Below are positions 41,128-50,464 of a DNA stretch of 64,000 nt, one piece after another. This stretch comes from Nocardioides allogilvus (GTDB taxonomy: Bacteria; Actinomycetota; Actinomycetes; Propionibacteriales; Nocardioidaceae), in NCBI RefSeq assembly GCF_003047285.1, contig NZ_PZYX01000011.1, positions 1-64,000 of the forward strand. The letters are read 5' to 3'. The notes beneath the pieces are model-generated. The model was not told the origin of the DNA, searched no databases, and worked only from the letters and a program-made list of their open reading frames with translations. Both the position numbers and the translations under genes were made by a program. Within the stretch, counting starts at the first letter, position 1. Every line of letters starts with the position of its first letter.

Positions 41128-42666
41128 TCACGCAACCAGCTTCAGCGCTGTGGTGAGGGTCTGGAAGACGCCGTACGCCAACAAGATGCCGACCACGGAC
41201 CAGGCCAGCACCAGGCGGACCGTGCTGGCGTCGGTCGACAACGTCGCATCGGCGGCCTCGCTCGCGGCCTCGTCGGCCTCCCGGGCGGGAGCGTGGCGCG
41301 TCATGTCCTCGTGGAACTTCGCCGCCACCGGGCGGACCAGCAGGTTGGCGACGAAGCCGACCGTCAGCACGCCGACCATCGTGAACAACGCGGGCCGGTA
41401 GGCGTCGGCGTCGAGTGTCCCGGCGCCGCCGGCACTGTCGAGGAACCGGTTGATGATGAGCGGCCCGGCCACGCCGGCGGCCGACCAGGCGGTGAGGAGC
41501 CGGCCGTGGATGGCACCGACCTGGAAGACCCCGAACAGGTCGCGGAGGTAGGCCGGCACCGTGGAGAACCCGCCGCCGTAGAAGGAGATGATCATCGCCG
41601 CCAGGAGCACGAACACGGCCGTCGAGGACGAGCCGGTGAGGGCGAGCAGGACGTAGAGCACGATGCCGAGGCCGAGGTAGAGCATGTAGATGGGCTTGCG
41701 ACCGATCACGTCGGAGGTGCTGGACCACACGAAGCGACCTGCCATGTTGAACAGCGACAGCACGCCGACGAACCCGCCGGCCGCGGCGACGCTGACGCTG
41801 GAGGTCTCGCCGTCGCGGAAGAAGTCCTGGATCATCGGGCTGGCCTGCTCGAGGATGCCGATGCCGGCGGTCACGTTGCAGAACAGCACGGTCCACAGCA
41901 GCCAGAACTGCGGTGTGCGGATCGCGTTGGCGGCCGAGACGTCCTCGGTGGTGACGAGCGCCTTCGTCTTCACCGTCGACGGGTCGAACCCGGCCGGCTT
42001 CCAGCCCGGTGCCGGCACCCGGATGTTGGCGACGCCGATCATCATGATGGCGAAGTAGGCCAGGCCCAGCGTCACGAAGAGCAGGGTGAGCGCGTGCCCG
42101 CCGGCCAGCGAGGCAGGGTCGGCCGCGTCATAGGACGGGTCGTAGAACGAGAGCAGCTGGCGCGAGGCCGGAGATGCGACCATCGCGCCGCCGCCGAAGC
42201 CCATGATCGCCATCCCCGTGGCCAGCCCGGGACGGTCGGGGAACCACTTGATCAGCGTGGAGACGGGCGAGATGTAGCCGATGCCCAGGCCGATGCCGCC
42301 GATCACGCCGTATCCGAGGTAGAGCAGCCACAGCTGCGAGGTGGCGATGCCGGCGGCGCCCACCAGGAAGCCGGTGGCCCAGCAGCAGGCGGCGGTGAAC
42401 ATCGCCATCCGCGGACCCACCCGGTCGACCCAGGTGCCGAAGAGCGCGGCGCTCAGGCCGAGCATCACGATCGCGATCGAGAGGACGATGCCGATCGCGG
42501 TCTGCGAGGCATCGAAGTGCTCGATCAGCGAGTTCTTGTAGACGCTGGTGGCGTAGGCCTGGCCGATGCACAGGTGCACGGCGAGAGCGGCCGGCGGGAT
42601 GAGCCAGCGGTTGTAGGAATGGGATGCCACGGTGTGGCGCCTGTCCAGGATTTCGAGCGTTGCCAC
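41128..42666 (-). CDS. OFA-family MFS transporter with fused small subunit
   Basis: The 512-aa protein has the 12 helices of the oxalate/formate antiporter family (NRWLIPPAALAVHLCIGQAYATSVY at the start, GTWVDRVGPR loop, GGGFSTVPAYLRDLFG). After a linker rich in Ala/Glu/Asp (about 452-480) comes an extra helix, 481-512 (STVRLVLAWSVVGILL...). It resembles the separate small subunit that follows many such transporters. The substrate is a small carboxylate at best guess. GTG start with GGAGG 6 nt upstream; a GTG 12 codons later is possible. Confidence 0.85.
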   Translation of the reverse strand: MATLEILDRRHTVASHSYNRWLIPPAALAVHLCIGQAYATSVYKNSLIEHFDASQTAIGIVLSIAIVMLGLSAALFGTWVDRVGPRMAMFTAACCWATGFLVGAAGIATSQLWLLYLGYGVIGGIGLGIGYISPVSTLIKWFPDRPGLATGMAIMGFGGGAMVASPASRQLLSFYDPSYDAADPASLAGGHALTLLFVTLGLAYFAIMMIGVANIRVPAPGWKPAGFDPSTVKTKALVTTEDVSAANAIRTPQFWLLWTVLFCNVTAGIGILEQASPMIQDFFRDGETSSVSVAAAGGFVGVLSLFNMAGRFVWSSTSDVIGRKPIYMLYLGLGIVLYVLLALTGSSSTAVFVLLAAMIISFYGGGFSTVPAYLRDLFGVFQVGAIHGRLLTAWSAAGVAGPLIINRFLDSAGGAGTLDADAYRPALFTMVGVLTVGFVANLLVRPVAAKFHEDMTRHAPAREADEAASEAADATLSTDASTVRLVLAWSVVGILLAYGVFQTLTTALKLVA

Positions 42667-42732
42667 CTGAGACCTCCGAGATCGTGGGCGTCCGGGGAGG
42701 TTAACGCGCAGGTGGTTGAAGCGTGACGCAGT

Positions 42733-43674
42733 TCACCCCAGGGGGTGAGGGGTCAACCGTGCTCCCGGCGGCACCGTGACGCCGCGCGCCCAGTCGGCGG
42801 CCCGCATCTGCTTCTTGCCGAAGGCCTTGACCTCGCCCAGCTCGACGGGATGCGTGGCGGTGCCGACGAAGACGGCGTTCTTGGTGACGTCGAGGACACC
42901 GGGGTCGAGGCGCTCGCGGTCGGACGCGACGCTGACGGCGCCGATCTTGAAGCGCTCGCCCTCCCACGTGCTCCAGGCACCGGGGCCGGGCGTGCAGGCG
43001 CGGACCTGGCGGTCGATGCGCTCGGCGGTGTCGGTCCAGTCGATCTCGGCGTGCTCGACCAGGATCTTCGGCGCGAAGGTGACGCCCTCGGCGGGCTGGT
43101 CGCGGGCCTCGAGCGACCCGTCGGCGATGCCGTCGAGGGTGCGGACGAGCAGCTCGGCGCCGCCCTCGGCCAGTCGGCCGAGCAGGTCTCCGGCGGTGTC
43201 GGTCGGGCGGATCCGCTCGGTCATCACGCCGAACGTCGGACCCGCGTCGAGCTCCTTCACGATCCGGAACGTCGTCGCGCCGGTCAGGTCGTCACCGGCC
43301 CAGATCGAGTGCTGCACGGGCGCGGCACCACGCCAGGCCGGCAGGATCGAGAAGTGCAGGTTGATCCAGCCGTGCTCGGGGATGTCCAAGGCGGACTGCG
43401 GCAACAGGGCGCCGTACGCCACGACCGGGCAGACGTCGGGCTGGAGCTCCTTGAGCGCTGCCTGGAACTCGGGGTCGCGCGGGTGCACCGGCTTGAGCAC
43501 GGGCACGCCGAGCTCCTCGCCGCGCAGCCCCACGGGACTCGCGACCAGCTTGCGGCCGCGACCCGACGGGGCGTCGGGACGGGTGACCACGCCGACGACC
43601 TCGTGGCCGGAGGCGACCAGGGCGTCCAGGGCGGGTACGGCGACGTCGGGCGTGCCTGCGAAGACGACGCGCAT
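42733..43674 (-). CDS. fmt: Methionyl-tRNA formyltransferase
   Basis: The 313-aa enzyme formylates initiator Met-tRNA. It shows VFAGTPDVAVPALDAL, the formyl-folate site around LNLHFSILPAWRGAAPVQHSIWAGD (catalytic Asn/His) and a C-terminal OB domain with KAFGKKQMRAADW. ATG shares one base with the def stop (TGATG). The usual next gene, rsmB, is displaced 3 kb by the transporter and GH16-like genes. Confidence 0.96.
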   Translation of the reverse strand: MRVVFAGTPDVAVPALDALVASGHEVVGVVTRPDAPSGRGRKLVASPVGLRGEELGVPVLKPVHPRDPEFQAALKELQPDVCPVVAYGALLPQSALDIPEHGWINLHFSILPAWRGAAPVQHSIWAGDDLTGATTFRIVKELDAGPTFGVMTERIRPTDTAGDLLGRLAEGGAELLVRTLDGIADGSLEARDQPAEGVTFAPKILVEHAEIDWTDTAERIDRQVRACTPGPGAWSTWEGERFKIGAVSVASDRERLDPGVLDVTKNAVFVGTATHPVELGEVKAFGKKQMRAADWARGVTVPPGARLTPHPLG

Positions 43675-44219
43675 CACAGGCCGAACCCGAGGGTGCTGTG
43701 CGGGCTGACCTTGACGGTCGGTCGCTCGAGGCCGAACCAGTCGGACTCGCGGATCTCCTTCATGGCGGCCTTGCGGGCGGCCGTGTCGAGCTTGTCGATG
43801 AACAGGATCCCGTCGAGGTGGTCGGTCTCGTGCTGGATCGCGCGGGCGAGCAGGTCGGATCCCTCGATGCGGAGCGGTTCGCCGTACATGTCGAAGCCGG
43901 AGGCGACGACCGACAGCGCGCGCAGGCACTCGTAGGTGAGCTCGGGCAGGCTCAGGCAGCCCTCGGCGCCTTCCTGCGTCTCGTCGCTCAGCGAGAGCTC
44001 CGGGTTGATGAGGTGGCCGAGCTGGCCCTCGACGTTCCAGGTGAACACACGCAGGCCGACACCGATCTGCGGCGCCGCGAGGCCCGCACCGGGAGCCGCG
44101 AGCATCGTGTCGGTCAGGTCCTGCACGAGCGTGCGGATCTCCTTGTCGAACGCGTCGACCTCGATCGCGCGCTTGCGCAGGATCGGGTCGCCGAACAATC
44201 GGATGGGCTGGACGGCCAC
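43674..44219 (-). CDS. def: Peptide deformylase
   Basis: The 181-aa metalloprotease removes the formyl group from new proteins. All three motifs are present: GAGLAAPQIG (about 44-53), EGCLSLPE (about 84-91) and QHETDHLDG (about 128-136) with the metal ligands. GTG start with GAGGAG 11 nt upstream. Coupled to fmt. Confidence 0.97.
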   Translation of the reverse strand: MAVQPIRLFGDPILRKRAIEVDAFDKEIRTLVQDLTDTMLAAPGAGLAAPQIGVGLRVFTWNVEGQLGHLINPELSLSDETQEGAEGCLSLPELTYECLRALSVVASGFDMYGEPLRIEGSDLLARAIQHETDHLDGILFIDKLDTAARKAAMKEIRESDWFGLERPTVKVSPHSTLGFGL

Positions 44220-44249
44220 GTGGTGCTTCTCCTCGGTCGGAAGGCACCA

Positions 44250-44255
44250 ATGCTA
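44250..44255 (-). promoter_or_regulatory. Probable -10 box of def-fmt
   Basis: TAGCAT (44255-44250, minus) gives a leader of about 24 nt with a ribosome-binding site, in the 87-nt gap after priA. No clear -35. Confidence 0.4.
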
Positions 44256-44306
44256 GAGGCGCCCACCCATCGCTCGCGCATCAGCGGCCCACTCGATCAC
44301 GCGCGC

Positions 44307-46334
44307 TCAGATCACCAGCGGGTCGACCTGGATCCGGACGGCGTCGAGCTTGCGGGCGCTGCGCACGCGCTGGAGCTCCCCCAGCGCAGCCGTCAACGCG
44401 GGTCCGGAGGCGAGCGGCACCCGGATCACGGCGCGCTGCTCGCCCTTGGCGTTGCCCACCGGCACCGGTCCCAGCAGGTCGGCCACCTCCGGCAGGTCGA
44501 GCAGAGTCAGCGCATCGTCGAGCGAACCCGGCTCCCCCGTGATCGTCGCAAGCCGGGCAGCAGGCGGCAGGTGGGTCTGGGACCGGTCGGCCAGCTCGCG
44601 CTCGGCGAAGCCTGCGGGGTCCCAGCGCACCAGGGCCTGCAGGACCGGCAGGGCCGGGTCGCCGACGACGACCACCCGTCCCCCGGGCCGGACCAGGCCG
44701 GCAGCGCCGAGCCAGCGGCGCAGGGCCTCCTCGTTGGCACGCAGGTCCTCGCGGGCCACGGTCAGCCAGGTGTCGAGGATGACGACGGCGGCGTAGCCAC
44801 CGTCGGCGGGCGGCTCGGCCCCCACCGTCGCGACGACGATGTCGGGGCGGCTCGAGACGCCGGCGAGCACCCGGTCGCTGCTCGAGCTGCGGATCGTGGT
44901 GCCGGCGAAGGAGCGGCCCAGCTCCTCGGCCGTGCGCGCCTCACCCCGCACCGGAGCCCGGAGCCCGCGGTGCCGGCACTCACGGCACGCCCACGCCGGG
45001 TCGGCCGTCCCGCACCACCGACAGGTCGGAGGTGTGGTCGGCCCGGCCAGCACGAGCGGCCCGGCACAGGCCGCGCAGCGGGCGGGGGTGCGGCAGCGCT
45101 CGCACGCGAGCGAGGGGGCATAGCCGGCCCGCGGGGTCTGCACCAGGACGGGCCCGCTCGTCAGGCCATCACGGATGACCTCGTAGGCCGCCCGTGGCAC
45201 CCGCGAGCCGACCGCCCGGTCCTCGGCCGGCACCACGTCGACCCGGGCCCGCGCACGGACGACGGCCCGGTCGGATGCGAGCTCGTGGGCCCAGCCGCTG
45301 CGGAGCAGCAGCAGGCTCTCACAGGTGCGGGCGAACCCCGCGACGAGCATCGCTGTCCCCTGCTGGGCAGCGCGCATCGCGAGCACCTCCCGGACGTGGG
45401 GGTACGGCGCCCGCGGCTCTGCGTGCAGGTCGTCCCCGTCGTCCCAGATCACCACCAGGCCCAGGTCGTGCACCGGCGCGAGCGCCGCCGAGCGGGTCCC
45501 GACCACGACCCTGCGTGCGCCCCTCGAGACCGCCAGGAACTCCCGGTAGCGCTTCGCAGGACCTGCCTCGGCGGTCAGCACGACGTGCTGGTCGGGGCCG
45601 AGGACCGCGTCGAGCGCCGACGAGACCCGCTCGGCGTCACGCTGGTCGGGAACGCAGATCAGCGACCCCCGGTCGCTGGCGAGCGTGGCGGCGACGGCGT
45701 GCGCCAGCATCGCCGGCCAGTCCTCGCCGGGAGCGGCGTTCCACACCGCGCGGGGCACTCCCCCCGCGCCGAGGTGGGCGAGGAACGTCGCTCCGTGCAC
45801 GACGTGCTGCCACGTCTGCGGGTCGGGCGTGGCGGTCGTGGTCGGGCTCGGCGGCGTCGGCTCCTTCTCCGTGGCGGCGTGACGCGGTGGCACGGCCAGC
45901 CGCAGGACGTCGGCTCGCGCACCGGCGTACCGCTCCGCGATGCCGGCCGTCAGCGCAGCCACCTCGGGATGCAGGACCGGCTCCGCGCTGACGACGCGTC
46001 GCAGGGGCTGAAGGCGAGCGTGGTGGTCGCTGGTGGCCGCGCGCTCGAGCACGAACCCGTCCACGTCCTGACCGGCGAAGCGCACCTTGACCCGTGCTCC
46101 GGGCACGGCCGTGGCTGCGTCCTTGGCGGGCACGGCATAGTCGAACGGACGGTCGAGGTGGGCGAGCGGGACGTCGACCAGCACCCGCGCCACGGGATCG
46201 AACTCGGCGGGCTCGAACTCCGCGGCCTTGCGCGCCCGCGTCGCCGCGGCCTTGGCCTTCGCGTCGGTCACGGACGCACGCAGGCCGGGCAGCATGTCCG
46301 CTGTCCCGGCCTCGTGGTTGGTCATGGGGCGCAT
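44307..46334 (-). CDS. priA: Primosomal protein N' (PriA), helicase-inactive actinobacterial form
   Basis: The 675-aa PriA keeps the N-terminal 3'-DNA-binding domain (RVLVDVPLAHLDRPFDYAVP) and the zinc-binding cysteines between about 405 and 450 (CERC, CAAC, CRWCG, CREC). The Walker A place reads NAAPGEDWP and the DEAH place WDDGD, so ATP-driven helicase action is unlikely. This loss is known in actinobacterial PriA. It may act as a loading scaffold in replication restart. ATG 46325 (three codons later) is an equally good start. Confidence 0.92.
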   Translation of the reverse strand: MRPMTNHEAGTADMLPGLRASVTDAKAKAAATRARKAAEFEPAEFDPVARVLVDVPLAHLDRPFDYAVPAKDAATAVPGARVKVRFAGQDVDGFVLERAATSDHHARLQPLRRVVSAEPVLHPEVAALTAGIAERYAGARADVLRLAVPPRHAATEKEPTPPSPTTTATPDPQTWQHVVHGATFLAHLGAGGVPRAVWNAAPGEDWPAMLAHAVAATLASDRGSLICVPDQRDAERVSSALDAVLGPDQHVVLTAEAGPAKRYREFLAVSRGARRVVVGTRSAALAPVHDLGLVVIWDDGDDLHAEPRAPYPHVREVLAMRAAQQGTAMLVAGFARTCESLLLLRSGWAHELASDRAVVRARARVDVVPAEDRAVGSRVPRAAYEVIRDGLTSGPVLVQTPRAGYAPSLACERCRTPARCAACAGPLVLAGPTTPPTCRWCGTADPAWACRECRHRGLRAPVRGEARTAEELGRSFAGTTIRSSSSDRVLAGVSSRPDIVVATVGAEPPADGGYAAVVILDTWLTVAREDLRANEEALRRWLGAAGLVRPGGRVVVVGDPALPVLQALVRWDPAGFAERELADRSQTHLPPAARLATITGEPGSLDDALTLLDLPEVADLLGPVPVGNAKGEQRAVIRVPLASGPALTAALGELQRVRSARKLDAVRIQVDPLVI

Positions 46335-46365
46335 TCAATCAGCGGCCACCGACAATGCCCGGAGC

Positions 46366-46413
46366 GGCCAACTGGTTGGCCAACTCTTGCGCCTCTTGGC
46401 CGTTGCAACGGCC
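46366..46413. repeat. Two 16-bp palindromes between metK and priA
   Basis: GGCCAACTGGTTGGCC (46366-46381, arms perfect, centre TG) and GGCCGTTGCAACGGCC (46398-46413, perfect) lie in the 130-bp gap, 16 nt apart, with TTGGCCAACT-like half repeats between. They could be protein-binding sites for a repressor of priA or RNA hairpins at the end of metK. Nothing identifies a binder. Confidence 0.55.
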
Positions 46414-46423
46414 TGTCTGTGCG

Positions 46424-46449
46424 GGAGTCCCCGCCTAAGCGGGGACTCC
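46424..46449 (-). terminator. Terminator of metK
   Basis: GGAGTCCCCGC/GCGGGGACTCC form an 11-bp perfect stem with a 4-nt loop, 16 nt after the metK stop. No U-tract follows. Confidence 0.7.
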
Positions 46450-46465
46450 TGCATCAAAGAACCTC

Positions 46466-47668
46466 TCAGGCGCCGGCGGCAGCCTTGAGCTTCTCGGCGC
46501 GGTCGGTGGTCTCCCACGTGAACTCGGGCAGCTCGCGACCGAAGTGTCCGTACGCCGCGGTCTTGGCGTAGATCGGGCGGAGCAGGTCGAGGTCGCGGAT
46601 GATCGCGGCGGGTCGCAGGTCGAAGACCTCGAGGACGGCCTGCTGGATGGCCTCGTCGGGGACGATGCCGGTGCCGAAGGTCTCGATGAAGACACCCACG
46701 GGGGCGGCCTTGCCGATGGCGTAGGCGACCTGGGCCTCGCAGCGACGGGCGAGCCCGGCGGCCACGACGTTCTTGGCGACCCAGCGCATGGCGTAGGCGG
46801 CCGAGCGGTCGACCTTCGAGGGGTCCTTGCCGGAGAACGCGCCGCCACCGTGGCGAGCCATGCCGCCGTAGGTGTCGACGATGATCTTGCGACCGGTCAG
46901 GCCGGCGTCACCCATCGGGCCACCGACGACGAACTTGCCGGTCGGGTTGACGAGCATGCGGTAGCCCTCGGAGGGGATGTCGAACGTCGCGAGCACGGGG
47001 TCGATCACGTGCTTCTTGATGTCGGCCTCGAGGGTGGCGTGCTCGACGTCCTCGGCGTGCTGGGTCGAGAGCACGACGGTGTCGATGCGGACGGGACGGT
47101 CGTCCTCGTCGTAGGCGATCGTCACCTGGGTCTTGCCGTCGGGACGGAGGTAGGCGAGCGTGCCGTTCTTGCGGACCTCGGTCAGCGTCTGGGCGAGGCG
47201 CTGGGCGATCATGATCGGCAGCGGCATCAGCTCGGGGGTGTCGTCGCAGGCGTAGCCGAACATCAGGCCCTGGTCGCCGGCACCGCGCTTGTCGAGGTCG
47301 TCCTCGGACGAGCCGACGCGCGCCTCGTGGCCCTGGTCGACGCCGGCGGCGATGTCGGCCGACTGGGCGCCGATGGCGACCTGGACGCCACAGGTGGTGC
47401 CGTCGAAGCCCTTGTCGGAGGAGTCGTAGCCGATCTCGAGGATCTTCTTGCGGACCAGGTCGGCGACCGGGGCGTAGGCGTTGGTGCGCACCTCGCCCGC
47501 CACGACGACGAGGCCGGTGGTCAGGAGGGTCTCGACCGCGACGCGCAGGTTTTCCTTGTCGGCGTCGTTCTCCATCAGGTAGTCCAGGACGGTGTCGCTG
47601 ATCTGGTCAGCGATCTTGTCCGGGTGACCCTCGGTCACAGACTCCGAGGTGAAGAGGCGTCCAGCCAC
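46466..47668 (-). CDS. metK: S-adenosylmethionine synthetase
   Basis: The 400-aa enzyme makes SAM from methionine and ATP. It shows the [12 protein letters not shown] motif near 15-26, [14 protein letters not shown] and the [16 protein letters not shown] loop. GTG start with CAGGAG ribosome-binding site. No SAM riboswitch was seen in the 115-nt leader region. Confidence 0.98.
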   Translation of the reverse strand: MAGRLFTSESVTEGHPDKIADQISDTVLDYLMENDADKENLRVAVETLLTTGLVVVAGEVRTNAYAPVADLVRKKILEIGYDSSDKGFDGTTCGVQVAIGAQSADIAAGVDQGHEARVGSSEDDLDKRGAGDQGLMFGYACDDTPELMPLPIMIAQRLAQTLTEVRKNGTLAYLRPDGKTQVTIAYDEDDRPVRIDTVVLSTQHAEDVEHATLEADIKKHVIDPVLATFDIPSEGYRMLVNPTGKFVVGGPMGDAGLTGRKIIVDTYGGMARHGGGAFSGKDPSKVDRSAAYAMRWVAKNVVAAGLARRCEAQVAYAIGKAAPVGVFIETFGTGIVPDEAIQQAVLEVFDLRPAAIIRDLDLLRPIYAKTAAYGHFGRELPEFTWETTDRAEKLKAAAGA

Positions 47669-47748
47669 AGCGGTGCTCCTGTCAGGGTTATTCAGGGTTT
47701 CTCAAGGGTGCGGTGCGACCGACGCGGTTGGCGCGCAGGCATGGGTCC

Positions 47749-47754
47749 ACGATA
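47749..47754 (-). promoter_or_regulatory. Possible -10 box of metK
   Basis: TATCGT (47754-47749, minus) gives a leader of about 75 nt. The -35 is weak, and read-through from coaBC is also possible. Confidence 0.35.
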
Positions 47755-47783
47755 GCGATCGCCCACTATGCGGGACGGCCGTC

Positions 47784-49052
47784 TCAGGGGTCGAATCGAC
47801 GCGCGACCTCGTCCCAGATGACCTGGGCGAGCGCACGCTTGGTGCCGTGGGGGACCTCGACGGTGCCGCCGTCGGCACCCAGGATGACGGCCTCGTTGTC
47901 CGGGCTGCCGAAGACCGCTCCCCCGCTGACGTCGTTGACCACGAGCAGGTCGCAGCCCTTGCGGGCCAGCTTGGCGCGGCCGAGCTCGAGCACCGTCCCG
48001 GTGGCGTCACCGGTCTCGGCGGCGAACCCGACGATCACCGAGCCCTCGCGGAGACGGTGCTGCGAGATCTCCTTGAGGATGTCGGGGTTCTGCTCGAGCT
48101 CGATCGTCGGCGAGGAACCATCCTCGGCCTTCTTGATCTTGTCCTCGCTGACCGACGTCGGCCGGAAGTCGGCCGGTGCCGCGGCCATCACGACCGCGTC
48201 CGCGGAGGAGGCTGCGGAGACGACGGCGTCGTGGAGCTGCGCGGTCGTCTCGACCGGCACGACCTTGACCCCGGCGGGGTCGGGCAGCGCGACGTTGGCC
48301 GCGACGAGGGTGACCTCGGCTCCCCGGGCGGCCGCGGCGCGGGCGAGGGCATAGCCCTGCAGGCCGGACGAGCGGTTGCCGAGGAAGCGCACCGGGTCGA
48401 GGTACTCGCGGGTGCCTCCGGCGCTCACGACGACGTGGCGACCGGCCAGGTCGGGCTCCACGACTCCGCGATCGAGCACGTCGAGGGCGATGTCGAAGAT
48501 CTCGAGCGGGTCGGGCAGCCGGCCCTTGCCGGTGTCCTTGCCGGTGAGGCGGCCCTCGGCGGGCTCGATCACGATCGCACCGCGGGCGCGCAGCGTGGAG
48601 ACGTTGGCCACCGTGGCGGGGTGCTCCCACATCTCGGTGTGCATCGCGGGCGCGAACACGAGCGGGCAGCGGGCGGTGAGCAGGGTGTTGGTGAGCAGGT
48701 CGTCGGCCAGGCCGTGCGCGGCCTTCGCCATCAGGTCTGCGGTTGCCGGCGCCACCACGACGAGGTCGGCGCCCTGGCCGATGTGGACGTGGGGCACGGC
48801 GTGGACGTCGGTCCAGACCTCGCTCGAGACGGGCTTGCCGGACAGCGCGGCCCAGGTCGGCGCGCCGACGAACTCCAGGGCGGCCGCCGTGGGCACCACG
48901 GTCACGTCGTGCCCGGACTCGGTGAAGCGGCGCAGCAGCTCGCAGGCCTTGTAGGCGGCGATGCCTCCGCTGACCCCGAGGACGACCCGAGCAGAACGAG
49001 CGCGAGGCCGCGCCCCCTCAGGGGACACGGCCTCGTCAGACTCAGTGGTCAC
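47784..49052 (-). CDS. coaBC: Bifunctional phosphopantothenoylcysteine decarboxylase / phosphopantothenate-cysteine ligase
   Basis: The 422-aa fusion makes 4'-phosphopantetheine for coenzyme A. The N-terminal CoaC flavoprotein (about 20-200) has GVSGGIAAYKACELLR, the PAMHTEMW active-site loop and HIGQGADLVVVAPATA. The C-terminal CoaB ligase (about 205-420) has SAGGTREYLDPVRFLGNRSSG. GTG start lies 3 nt after rpoZ. Confidence 0.97.
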   Translation of the reverse strand: MTTESDEAVSPEGARPRARSARVVLGVSGGIAAYKACELLRRFTESGHDVTVVPTAAALEFVGAPTWAALSGKPVSSEVWTDVHAVPHVHIGQGADLVVVAPATADLMAKAAHGLADDLLTNTLLTARCPLVFAPAMHTEMWEHPATVANVSTLRARGAIVIEPAEGRLTGKDTGKGRLPDPLEIFDIALDVLDRGVVEPDLAGRHVVVSAGGTREYLDPVRFLGNRSSGLQGYALARAAAARGAEVTLVAANVALPDPAGVKVVPVETTAQLHDAVVSAASSADAVVMAAAPADFRPTSVSEDKIKKAEDGSSPTIELEQNPDILKEISQHRLREGSVIVGFAAETGDATGTVLELGRAKLARKGCDLLVVNDVSGGAVFGSPDNEAVILGADGGTVEVPHGTKRALAQVIWDEVARRFDP

Positions 49053-49055
49053 ACG

Positions 49056-49394
49056 TCACTCGGCAGCGTTGAACTGCGCCTGCGCCTCGGCGCGGGCAGC
49101 CGCAGCAGCGGCCTCCTCGGCGGCGAGCTCGGCGGGGTCGACGTCCTCGCAGGTGAGCAGGTCGTCGTTGATCTCGCGCAGCGCGATCGACAACGGCTTC
49201 TCCTGAACGTGGGTGTCCACGAGCGGGCCGACGTACTCGAGCAGGCCCTCGCCCAGCTGGGAGTAGTAGGCGTTGATCTGACGAGCACGCTTGGCGCTGT
49301 AGAGGACCAGCTTGTACTTGCTGTCGGTCTTGGTGAGCAGGTCGTCGATCGAGGGGTTGGTCACGCCCTCGGCGGCGATGTTGGGGGCTGACAC
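49056..49394 (-). CDS. rpoZ: RNA polymerase omega subunit
   Basis: The 112-aa omega subunit aids assembly of RNA polymerase. It shows [29 protein letters not shown] and the [11 protein letters not shown] helix. The C-terminal tail is almost all Ala/Glu. The GTG ([10 protein letters not shown]) has GAGG 8 nt upstream; the frame is open 15 more codons. Between gmk and coaBC as in most actinobacteria. Confidence 0.96.
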   Translation of the reverse strand: MSAPNIAAEGVTNPSIDDLLTKTDSKYKLVLYSAKRARQINAYYSQLGEGLLEYVGPLVDTHVQEKPLSIALREINDDLLTCEDVDPAELAAEEAAAAAARAEAQAQFNAAE

Positions 49395-49435
49395 AGCTAG
49401 AGCCTCACAGAGTCGAAGAGATGGTCGGTCGAGGC

Positions 49436-50038
49436 TCAAGAATGATCAGAGGACTGATCCGGAGCGTCGACCCTCATCAAGGCTACCAACTCCTCGGCAG
49501 CAGCGTGAACTTCGTGGTTCACCACGGTGACGTCGAACTCGCTCTCGGCGGCCAGCTCGACCCTCGCGGTCTCGAGGCGGCGCTCGCGCTCGGCCGCCGT
49601 CTCGGTGCCGCGGCCGACCAGTCGACGCTCGAGCTCCTCCCACGACGGGGGCGCCAGGAAGACGAACAGCGCCTCCGGCATCGTCGTGCGGACCTGACGG
49701 GCGCCCTGCAGGTCGATCTCCAGCATCGCGGGGTGACCGCTGGCGAGCGCGAGCTCGACCGGCCCCCGCGGCGTGCCGTAGCGGTGCATGCCGTGCACGA
49801 CCGCCCACTCGAGCAGGTCACCGCGCTCGGCCATGGCGTCGAAGTCCTCGTCGGAGACGAACCAGTAGTGGACGCCGTTCTCCTCGCCCGGTCGCGGCGT
49901 GCGCGTGGTGGCGGAGACCGAGATCCAGACCTCGGGGTGGTGGCGGCGGACCTCCGCGGCCACGGTGCCCTTGCCGACGGCGGTCGGGCCGGCGAGCACG
50001 ATCAGGCGCGAGGGCTGGGATGCGGGATGGGTGGTCAA
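49436..50038 (-). CDS. gmk: Guanylate kinase
   Basis: The 200-aa enzyme phosphorylates GMP. The P-loop GPTAVGKGT is at about 17-25, then the GMP-binding [19 protein letters not shown] and [15 protein letters not shown]. The only usable start before the P-loop is TTG 50038, which forms a TTGA overlap with the mihF stop. Confidence 0.96.
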   Translation of the reverse strand: MTTHPASQPSRLIVLAGPTAVGKGTVAAEVRRHHPEVWISVSATTRTPRPGEENGVHYWFVSDEDFDAMAERGDLLEWAVVHGMHRYGTPRGPVELALASGHPAMLEIDLQGARQVRTTMPEALFVFLAPPSWEELERRLVGRGTETAAERERRLETARVELAAESEFDVTVVNHEVHAAAEELVALMRVDAPDQSSDHS

Positions 50039-50361
50039 GACGGCTCTTGCGGGCCGAACTCGCGCTCCAGCGCAGCGACCTGCTTGATGCCGAGGCCCCG
50101 GACCCGCCTGCTCTCGGCGATGCTGAGGCGCTCCATGACCTGCTTGGCGCGGACCTTGCCGAGGCCTGGCATCGACTGCAGCAGCTCGACGACACGCATC
50201 TTGCCGATGACCTCGTTCTCCCGGCCTTCACGCAGGACGTCGACGATCGACGCTCCGGAGTTCTTGAGGCGGTTCTTCACCTCGGCACGCTCCCGGCGAG
50301 AGGCCGCGGCCTTGTCGAGGGCGGCCTGGCGTTGCGCGGGCGTGAGTGGGGGCAAGGCCAC
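50035..50361 (-). CDS. mihF: Actinobacterial integration host factor
   Basis: The 108-aa nucleoid protein is the mIHF/sIHF type with a helix-two-turn-helix: [27 protein letters not shown] and [23 protein letters not shown], then [10 protein letters not shown]. It binds DNA non-specifically and influences supercoiling. GTG start with GAGGAACC ahead. First gene of mihF-gmk-rpoZ-coaBC. Confidence 0.96.
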   Translation of the reverse strand: MALPPLTPAQRQAALDKAAASRRERAEVKNRLKNSGASIVDVLREGRENEVIGKMRVVELLQSMPGLGKVRAKQVMERLSIAESRRVRGLGIKQVAALEREFGPQEPS

Positions 50362-50400
50362 GAATCGGTTCCTCTGTCGGGCGGGCTGGGCGTCGGCGTC

Positions 50401-50430
50401 AATCTAGTCAGAGTGCGACTCGGCAAGCAA
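50401..50430 (-). promoter_or_regulatory. Promoter of mihF
   Basis: Minus-strand -35 TTGCTT (50430-50425), an 18-nt spacer and -10 TAGATT (50406-50401). The leader is about 33 nt with a ribosome-binding site. One of the few sigma-70-like promoters here with both boxes. Confidence 0.6.
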
Positions 50431-50464
50431 TCGGCCGCGGGTCCGTCTCACGGGCCCCGACGGG

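Noticed and set aside
47669..47783. SAM riboswitch before metK
   Set aside because: No SAM-I, SAM-II or SAM-IV core was recognisable in the 115-nt gap.
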